Of a DNA stretch of 11,426 nt, positions 1 to 5,975 are shown piece after piece (position 1 is the stretch's first letter; each line of letters begins with the position of its first letter). A model generated the notes under the pieces. That model was not told the origin of the DNA, ran no database searches, and worked only from the letters and a program-made list of their open reading frames with translations. Source of the DNA: Phycisphaerae bacterium (GTDB taxonomy: Bacteria > Planctomycetota > Phycisphaerae > JAAYCJ01); the NCBI GenBank assembly GCA_015486815.1, contig WFQY01000481.1, positions 1 to 11,426 on the forward strand, read 5' to 3'. Position numbers and translations under genes: made by a program.

Positions 1-856
1 CCCAAGCTGATATGTAGCAGTAATAGTAAGCATTATTTTTCAAATGAAACGACCAGCTAATCGGTTTATTATTAAATTTTAAAACGGATAAATCAGCTAA
101 TCCCTTTGGCAAAGCTGATTTTATTATGTTTTTGTACAATAATTCCGGCCGACGACTGTCAGGCCATCTGCGTCGATGGTGATACAGAAACTGCGGTAAA
201 AATTCGCTGATTGCTCTTGCAGTTTCATCTTGACGATATATATCCAATTCTACTTTTCCGTCATCGTTCAAATTTCTATGTCTTTTGCGAATCTCTTTAC
301 GAAACGAGCGTGGCAATCTCTCGCACCATTCATCGAAAGAATCGAATTGTGAAATATCGATAAAGGGCGCCCTTTCGGTTTCCGTGAAATCATTCGCAGG
401 CATAGCGAACTTTTGTCTTATTCGTGATATGGACATTATATCGAATTCGTTCTGTTTTTCCGTTTCGTTAAAAAATTTTCGCCAGAAACTTGCATACATT
501 TTGTCAGAATGTTCACCCGAGAAAATCGGGTCTTGATAATCGAAATTGTCAAGTCCTACCGGTGCCAGTTTACGTTGATATAGCTCGAATAATTTGTCTG
601 TGAATATTACAAGCGGAAAAATTACTGACAATTCATCCGAACAGGTTGCTATCAGAAACTTCGGCTTTACGTATTCCGATTTATATGTTTGGCACCATTC
701 ACCTGCAATTGCAGGCGAGAAAAATATATTTGTATTTCCATTGGAACAATCAAACCACCTCTGCCATTGACTTACAAAAGATGAATCTTCGACTTCGTTC
801 CAGTGTGTCAACCATTCGAATTTCCAGTCATCAGGTTTCAAGCAAGTCTTCGTCAT
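1..856 (-). CDS. CelD/BioF2-like GNAT acyltransferase, partial (3' end beyond the left edge)
   Basis: I translated this frame by hand: it is open from an ATG at 856 to the left edge, 285 complete codons with no stop. It starts MTKTCLKPDDWKFEW. Residues 181-196 read LPRSFRKEIRKRHRNL, followed by FLYHHRRRW near 223-231 and a GNAT-like core at 257-285 (LSVLKFNNKPISWSFHLKNN, then YYYCYISAW). This pattern is typical of the GNAT proteins called 'cellulose biosynthesis protein CelD' or BioF2-like (Acetyltransf_6), which are common in exopolysaccharide operons and are thought to N-acylate sugars. Family members are usually about 350-400 residues, so roughly the last quarter is missing. There is no signal peptide, so it should be cytoplasmic. 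The start lies inside the flippase gene (26-base overlap), which suggests translational coupling. A GGAAG sits upstream with only a 3-base spacer. The acyl donor and target cannot be told from sequence. Confidence 0.85.
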   Translation of the reverse strand, partial: MTKTCLKPDDWKFEWLTHWNEVEDSSFVSQWQRWFDCSNGNTNIFFSPAIAGEWCQTYKSEYVKPKFLIATCSDELSVIFPLVIFTDKLFELYQRKLAPVGLDNFDYQDPIFSGEHSDKMYASFWRKFFNETEKQNEFDIMSISRIRQKFAMPANDFTETERAPFIDISQFDSFDEWCERLPRSFRKEIRKRHRNLNDDGKVELDIYRQDETARAISEFLPQFLYHHRRRWPDSRRPELLYKNIIKSALPKGLADLSVLKFNNKPISWSFHLKNNAYYYCYISAW

Positions 857-2438
857 CGTCTTCCGCCATTTCTGTCTGAGTTATCCAAGAACGCGGATAT
901 ATGATTTTCTTTATTGTATATAACATTAGTTTCAAATCTTCACGTTCGTTTTCCTGCAGAGCAAAAGTGAGCAGTACGACAAGATAACATATCGCACCGG
1001 CAGCGACGCATAATCCCAGTCCTATCCAACTCGTAGGATGGACGAGAAATTTCAGACCATACCAGATAGCAGCTGCCGGTATTCCGGGAAGTATTCCCGG
1101 TGCAAATGTTCGTTTAAGCCATTTATGTAAACTTACATCGGTCATATCGAAAGCAAGTGGATATATCAGAATAAGCATTCCCGCGATTTCGGTTACCATT
1201 AACGCAAGAGCTGCTCCTATCGCTCCCATTTTCAACACGCCTACCATATATATCGCCAATGCGAGATTAACCAGTCGAATAATTAATACTCTTCTGGTCG
1301 TTCGGTGTATTTGTGCGGAAGCGTGAGCAATAGAGAACAAAATTTCCTGTCCGATAGATACGGGAAATGTTACAAGCAACAATGCCATCACCTCAGCTGC
1401 TATAATAAACTTATCGCCGATGTATAAATGAATCACTTCGTTTCGGAATACAATCAAAGGTAGAGCGAACAGGACAGCTGCCCATAGTCCGTATCGTCCG
1501 CCACGCAAATAGGTGTTTCGCATCTGAAGTTTATTTCCGCTTGCGTGCATAGCTGTCAGCGGTGGTAGCAGGGGGTTATATACCAAACTATGCCACGAAC
1601 CAAATTGCCGATATGGAATCGAGCCTACATAAAAACACGTTACATCCATTGGTGTCGCCAGCTCGTTCAAAAGGATGGGGTTAGCTGCGGATTGTATCAT
1701 TCTTGCAATGTCGCCTAAGAAATTCCAGATACCAAATGAAATGATTTCTTTCGCCCTCGACCAGTTGATTTCGCTAAGTTTCAGTTTTAGCTGGGGAACC
1801 AATCTTCGTGAGATATTCATTCTGACCATAAGTCTGCAGACTTCCGCTGTTACCGAGGCAACCACTACCCATAATACTCTCGGGCTTATACCAATCAGCA
1901 GAATACATAAAAGCGTAATTCGAAACAGTTCGGCACTTACGTTTAACATATTCTGGATTACGAATTTCTGTTTGACGTGCAAACCGACGCCGAACGGCGC
2001 AAGAGGAAGCCTGATAGCCAGCGAGAGAATCAGCAGGCTCATCATTATCCTCGCATCCCAAAGCCTATGCGGCGCTATTTTGAGGATATGGTCAATATAC
2101 CACGAAAAGACAAGTCCGCCGGCCAAAACCAATATTCCCGCACCAAGCAGGGGAAAGAACATTGTCGAGACAATCTGGATTACACCCCGTTCATCTCCTT
2201 TTGCATAGGACTCTACGATATATCTGCCGAGTCCGCTGGTGAGAATGTTAGTCAGTAGGGGGGCAAAGACCATAACCGCCATCAAAACGGGAAGCAGACT
2301 ATATTCATCGGGACTGATTCGTCTCAGTAGATATTGGTGCATCCATATCAATACCGAAACGTTAAGCATCCGAGCTACCACCGAACTCGCTGAGTTGATA
2401 GCTACGAGCTTTTTGCTGATTGTAACTTCTGTTGTCAT
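831..2438 (-). CDS. Wzx-type polysaccharide flippase (MOP superfamily)
   Basis: This is a 535-residue, strongly hydrophobic protein with about 12-14 predicted membrane segments. It would move the lipid-linked repeat unit across the inner membrane. The N-terminal region has the layout of polysaccharide transporters of the MOP/MATE-like superfamily: a short cytoplasmic start, a first helix around 12-35, the loop RRISPDEYSLLPVLMAV at 39-55, and a loop after helix 2 reading GRYIVESYAKGDERG (71-85). The length is at the upper end for Wzx proteins. The C-terminus is a cytoplasmic acidic tail, EMAEDDDEDLLET (523-535). The ATG is 9 bases after the sulfotransferase stop, with no recognisable Shine-Dalgarno sequence, so initiation may depend on coupling. 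The end overlaps the start of the acyltransferase gene. A polymerase gene two genes upstream supports a Wzx/Wzy pathway. Substrate specificity cannot be inferred because Wzx sequences diverge rapidly. Confidence 0.86.
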   Translation of the reverse strand: MTTEVTISKKLVAINSASSVVARMLNVSVLIWMHQYLLRRISPDEYSLLPVLMAVMVFAPLLTNILTSGLGRYIVESYAKGDERGVIQIVSTMFFPLLGAGILVLAGGLVFSWYIDHILKIAPHRLWDARIMMSLLILSLAIRLPLAPFGVGLHVKQKFVIQNMLNVSAELFRITLLCILLIGISPRVLWVVVASVTAEVCRLMVRMNISRRLVPQLKLKLSEINWSRAKEIISFGIWNFLGDIARMIQSAANPILLNELATPMDVTCFYVGSIPYRQFGSWHSLVYNPLLPPLTAMHASGNKLQMRNTYLRGGRYGLWAAVLFALPLIVFRNEVIHLYIGDKFIIAAEVMALLLVTFPVSIGQEILFSIAHASAQIHRTTRRVLIIRLVNLALAIYMVGVLKMGAIGAALALMVTEIAGMLILIYPLAFDMTDVSLHKWLKRTFAPGILPGIPAAAIWYGLKFLVHPTSWIGLGLCVAAGAICYLVVLLTFALQENEREDLKLMLYTIKKIIYPRSWITQTEMAEDDDEDLLET

Positions 2439-2447
2439 AATTAAGTA

Positions 2448-3419
2448 TTATGTGTATCCGTAACTTCGATTTTTTTTGCCTGCTATTCTTTCGAAAATTT
2501 CTAATTGTTTATCTGTCAAAATATCTTTCCATCTCTCATCAAGTTCGATTTTCGATGATTGATTTAGTCTCATGCCGTTACCTATTACGTGCTGAGTAAC
2601 CGAGCGAAAGTCTTTGACTGCTTTCGATGGTTCGACTCCGATAAATTCGAATATTCTGTTTAGCTGATTTTCGGTGTCGGTACAAAAATCTTCATATTTG
2701 ACTACGATTTTTCGGTCGGAGTGAATTTGCGAAAGGATATTTTCCGCTTCTTCCATACATCGTCGCCATTGGTACGCTGATTGTTCGATAGAAAGTTTTT
2801 CAGATGCCCGATTTCCTCCTGTTCCACCTTCACGAAGATTCGGATCGTCAGCGTCGGCAAATTCCGCGGGATTCATATAAGTAAGTGCCACCGCTCGTCC
2901 GTCGCGAATGAGATGAATTACCTTAACATCAAGCTCGGGATTTTTTAGCAGAAACTTCAATCGCAGCCCTATTTTTGATGAATCCACCACTACCTTAGCA
3001 CCGGTTATTTCGCATAGAGTTTCTATAAGAACCGAATTGCGGTGCTGAATTTCTTTCGATGCACGCTGCCACGTTGGCGATATTGCCAACGCTGTATCCC
3101 TTATCTTTTCCAAAATCACTCCGCGATGCAACGGACCCATAAGCCAACGGACATATCCGCTATTGATATTTCGAAAATCCGTTTTCGCATCTGTTATATC
3201 GAACTCTATTCCCTTTTCACACATTCGCTGATTTAGCTGACGGTAAAACGGACATTCTTTTATTCTGCTACCACACGAGCAGAGATATTTATCGACATTG
3301 TCCAGATGATTCGCTTTTAGCTCTCCTATTGTGCATATATCCGGATGTGCTCCGAGTGTCATCGCAAGAAGCGTCGAGCCGGAATGACTAGCGGCTAATA
3401 TATACACTAATTTTGTCAT
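2448..3419 (-). CDS. Sulfotransferase family protein (PAPS-dependent type)
   Basis: The protein has 323 residues. Its N-terminus, KLVYILAASHSGSTLLAMTL (3-22), matches the 5'-phosphosulfate-binding loop of PAPS-dependent sulfotransferases (Sulfotransfer_3 type). VIHLIRDGRAVAL (167-179) matches the 3'-phosphate-binding motif, and VKYEDFCTDTENQL further on is the family's usual 'YEDL..dPe..L' element. VVVDSSKIGLRL (143-154) lies between them. A short cysteine cluster, CSCGSRIKECPFY (47-59), is seen in many bacterial members. No signal peptide or membrane helix is visible, so it should act in the cytoplasm on a sugar nucleotide or the lipid-linked unit. Between the polymerase and flippase genes, sulfation of the polysaccharide is the simplest reading, but the acceptor is unknown. 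The ATG follows the polymerase stop by 13 bases and has no clear Shine-Dalgarno sequence. No genes for PAPS synthesis are in the window. Confidence 0.88.
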   Translation of the reverse strand: MTKLVYILAASHSGSTLLAMTLGAHPDICTIGELKANHLDNVDKYLCSCGSRIKECPFYRQLNQRMCEKGIEFDITDAKTDFRNINSGYVRWLMGPLHRGVILEKIRDTALAISPTWQRASKEIQHRNSVLIETLCEITGAKVVVDSSKIGLRLKFLLKNPELDVKVIHLIRDGRAVALTYMNPAEFADADDPNLREGGTGGNRASEKLSIEQSAYQWRRCMEEAENILSQIHSDRKIVVKYEDFCTDTENQLNRIFEFIGVEPSKAVKDFRSVTQHVIGNGMRLNQSSKIELDERWKDILTDKQLEIFERIAGKKNRSYGYT

Positions 3420-3432
3420 CGTTCTGTAATTA

Positions 3433-4827
3433 TTATCGGCTGCTTTGATGTACTCTTGCGTAGTGAAATTGTTTGACAGGTAATCGTGTTTGCCCTTGCG
3501 CTCGTTGTCTTTCGAAATATACCCTGAACATCAGAAAAATTGCACACCACATACCTACGGTGCCTTCGGTCGGATAAAAATGCTGGCTACCCAACCCTGC
3601 AATGAGTTGAGCTACCACAAGCGAAAAGCACATACAACCGGTCAGTGCATACCACGGATTGGCTTTATCCACAAACAGTCTCGTCGAATAGACCACTACT
3701 ATAGTGAAGAAAATCAGCACGGGAATAAATCCTATTATTCCGTTATCCAAAAGCCATTCCAGATAGATATTGTGCGGATGAGGAAAATTTTCACCGAGAT
3801 TTTCCCACAGATAATACGTCAAGCCTGTTCTTCTCATCGCCAATCTGCCATAGCCTAACATAGGCGCCTTTTCTATCTTTTCGATAACCATAGGCCAAGC
3901 TATGGATCGTCCTGAGGTTAATTTATATTCATTTATATGCGTGTGTCCCGATGGCGACATTTGGCTCAAACCTTGAGTGATTCTCGCAGTAGCAGCGGGG
4001 AAGACAGCTGCGAATACTATGGGGATAATCGGAGTTAGCAAAAGATACCACCGCCATCGAAGCATACACAAAAGCAGACCTACACCTACCCACGCTGCAT
4101 ATCCCGCTCGGCCGCCGGTAACCGCTTGCGCGATGGCGGTAATAACAGCAGCTCCGATGATGAATATCCGATATCGCCATTTTTTTATCACTATCATCGT
4201 TCCCAAAATAGTCCAGCTGGCGCCAGCCATTATAGTTGACATATCAACAGGCTGATAGCCCATTCGCTTTTCGATTTTCAGTCTTGCATGCGTCGATAGT
4301 CCTTTGCCTTCCCAAAGTACTCTGATAGGAACGGATATTATCACTTGCATCGCAAAAAGCGTATAAAGAAGCAAAATTGCGAAAATCACAAGCCTGAGCC
4401 TTTGATAATTTCGCACGCCATCGTAAACAAGAATTCCGGGAATTACCCATTTCAGTGTGTTGATAAATTCCTCGCTTATCATATTGGCAAGCGGATAATC
4501 TTCTATAAAACTACGGTCGAAAACCGCACGAAAAAATCCTACGATTATGACTATCAGATACAGTATCAATAGTACGGTGATAAATCGAGGCATATCCCAG
4601 ACAATACCTTCTGCTCTGCGCTGAATAAACCAGCCAGCTAAAATGGCTGCCATCAGGATATTCCATAGATTTAATCCCTGTACACCCATAATACTTCGTG
4701 GCATATCGGGATGTTCCAGAATTGCCATCAACACAATCAGCCCACAAAGCGATATGAACCAATCTTTCCACGCATATATCGCCAATGCGACAACGAATAT
4801 CCAAAATAACAATACGCGTATTGACAT
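3433..4827 (-). CDS. O-antigen ligase/polymerase family protein (Wzy-like)
   Basis: This is a 464-residue integral membrane protein with about 11-12 hydrophobic segments. It carries the hallmarks of the Wzy_C / O-antigen ligase family: TGGRAGYAAW at 237-246, a large external loop with SGRSIAW (305-311) and LGYGR (324-328), then HPHNIYLEWLLDNGIIGF at 350-367. In this family the arginines and the histidine of that loop are implicated in transfer of the lipid-linked glycan. Because the operon also holds a flippase and a Wzz-type co-polymerase, I read it as the polymerase joining repeat units in the periplasm rather than a WaaL ligase, although sequence alone does not separate the two. The C-terminal tail after about residue 440 is short, basic and probably cytoplasmic. 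The ATG is preceded by AGGGG with a 10-base spacer and lies 4 bases after the previous stop, consistent with coupled translation. Confidence 0.88.
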   Translation of the reverse strand: MSIRVLLFWIFVVALAIYAWKDWFISLCGLIVLMAILEHPDMPRSIMGVQGLNLWNILMAAILAGWFIQRRAEGIVWDMPRFITVLLILYLIVIIVGFFRAVFDRSFIEDYPLANMISEEFINTLKWVIPGILVYDGVRNYQRLRLVIFAILLLYTLFAMQVIISVPIRVLWEGKGLSTHARLKIEKRMGYQPVDMSTIMAGASWTILGTMIVIKKWRYRIFIIGAAVITAIAQAVTGGRAGYAAWVGVGLLLCMLRWRWYLLLTPIIPIVFAAVFPAATARITQGLSQMSPSGHTHINEYKLTSGRSIAWPMVIEKIEKAPMLGYGRLAMRRTGLTYYLWENLGENFPHPHNIYLEWLLDNGIIGFIPVLIFFTIVVVYSTRLFVDKANPWYALTGCMCFSLVVAQLIAGLGSQHFYPTEGTVGMWCAIFLMFRVYFERQRAQGQTRLPVKQFHYARVHQSSR

Positions 4828-4831
4828 TTAT

Positions 4832-5965
4832 TTATTGCCCCTGCCAAGCGGATAAAATCCAACCCATATGATAAGGTCGTGATTCGTAATCTATCTTATT
4901 CGGTTTGAAAAATATATCCGCAGCTGGTAGCCTTATATCGGGATGAAGGCGAGAGAAAATTGCATTGACGGCGCGGACAAATTTTCCGGGCTCGCGTCTA
5001 TATACCTTGCGCCAAATGATTTTTTCTTTTTTATCGATAATAGGATTTGATATTGGCTCGGGCGGTTCGATAAGCCAATCGAGGCTTTTCTCTATTGCGT
5101 GAGAAAAGTCTTCTCCGCCAGCCTGCTTTAAAGCTATAAGTGCCATCGGCGCCATCGAATCCTGATGTACCGAATAGACGGGATATTTTTCTATCACTTT
5201 CGAAGTCCGCACATCATAATGCCAAAACCATTGCCCGTTTTGCCCCTGAAGCTGACACATTCGTTTTGCACATAGATTTGCTACTTCCAACGCACGAGGA
5301 TTTGAGAACGTTTTCGAATAAAAAGATAATGCCTGTATCGGATAGACGATATCCGCAAAACAGAGAACATGCTTGCGTAAAAATTGAGATGTTGACCCGA
5401 CAGGCCAATGGGGAAAAAGGTGCGATTCGGTATTGAAAGAATTTAACAGTCTCCTTGCGATATTGTCAGCGAGTGTTGCATCAGTAGGCTGCGATGAATT
5501 TACCGACAGGGCGGATAACGCCCAAGAAAGTTCAACCGTCCGCCAGTAATTGCCAAAGGTCGGTTTGATTGCTATTAACTTTTTCAGAACCCTTTCCGAT
5601 TTTTGATGCTCATTTACCCTCGCTGCCCATAAAGTGAGAGCAATCTCACCCGGTTCGCTCATCTCGTCTGTTTCCGATATTTCCGATATGAGTTTATCGC
5701 ATATTTCGAATTTATCCGTTTCCCCGAAAATAGGGCGGGTAATATCGTCATTTTCATTCGCCAACCCGATAAGTACCGTAGCGGTATATCGCCTGCTTGT
5801 ACCTTCGAGAACATCGCTATTCTGTTTGCGTTTTAGCCTGAAAGCAAAAAATCTCTTTTGCGGAATGAACATTCGTCCGAGTAAATCACAAGCGAGCGAT
5901 TTCAATTCCGGTATGAGCGGGCGCGATTTATTTTCGCTGATTGTATGATTATCTGTTTGAGTCAA
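4832..5965 (-). CDS. Uncharacterised protein, probably an alpha/alpha-toroid fold
   Basis: I do not recognise a characterised family. The 377-residue protein has no signal peptide or membrane helix. It is rich in amphipathic helices with tryptophan/histidine motifs: RRYTATVLIGL at 58-68, GQWFWHYD at 244-251, and YPVYSVHQDSMAPMAL at 261-276. This pattern resembles the (alpha/alpha) toroids of terpene-cyclase/prenyltransferase-like proteins and of several polysaccharide lyases, epimerases and glycosidases. H249, D251, H267, Q268 and D269 are the obvious candidates for an active or binding site. Its place between the chain-length kinase and the polymerase suggests work on the glycan or its lipid carrier, but this is inference. 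The first possible start is a TTG at 5965, 10 bases after the kinase stop. It lacks a clear Shine-Dalgarno sequence, and an in-frame TAA lies just upstream. A later start at Met32 cannot be excluded. Confidence 0.7.
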   Translation of the reverse strand: MTQTDNHTISENKSRPLIPELKSLACDLLGRMFIPQKRFFAFRLKRKQNSDVLEGTSRRYTATVLIGLANENDDITRPIFGETDKFEICDKLISEISETDEMSEPGEIALTLWAARVNEHQKSERVLKKLIAIKPTFGNYWRTVELSWALSALSVNSSQPTDATLADNIARRLLNSFNTESHLFPHWPVGSTSQFLRKHVLCFADIVYPIQALSFYSKTFSNPRALEVANLCAKRMCQLQGQNGQWFWHYDVRTSKVIEKYPVYSVHQDSMAPMALIALKQAGGEDFSHAIEKSLDWLIEPPEPISNPIIDKKEKIIWRKVYRREPGKFVRAVNAIFSRLHPDIRLPAADIFFKPNKIDYESRPYHMGWILSAWQGQ

Positions 5966-5975
5966 TGTGGTTTAT

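Noticed and set aside
285..879. Two plus-strand open frames (83 and 77 codons) near the left end
   Set aside because: They lie opposite the partial acyltransferase gene, have low-complexity Ser-rich translations and match no family. The minus-strand frame across the same bases is continuous and shows a recognisable family signature.
1675..2208. Plus-strand open frame of 177 codons inside the flippase gene
   Set aside because: It is antisense to a clear multi-spanning membrane protein. Its translation is a mirror of hydrophobic codons without motifs.
1248..4790. A 17-base identical string (atatatcgccaatgcga) in both the flippase gene (about 1249-1265) and the polymerase gene (about 4774-4790)
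   Set aside because: Both copies encode a similar hydrophobic Leu-Ala-Ile-Tyr stretch in a membrane helix. Shared codon preference explains it, and no longer homology flanks the copies.
3433..4827. WaaL-type lipopolysaccharide O-antigen ligase
   Set aside because: It is the same family and cannot be excluded by sequence, but a flippase and a Wzz/BY-kinase in the same operon make a polymerase the better reading.
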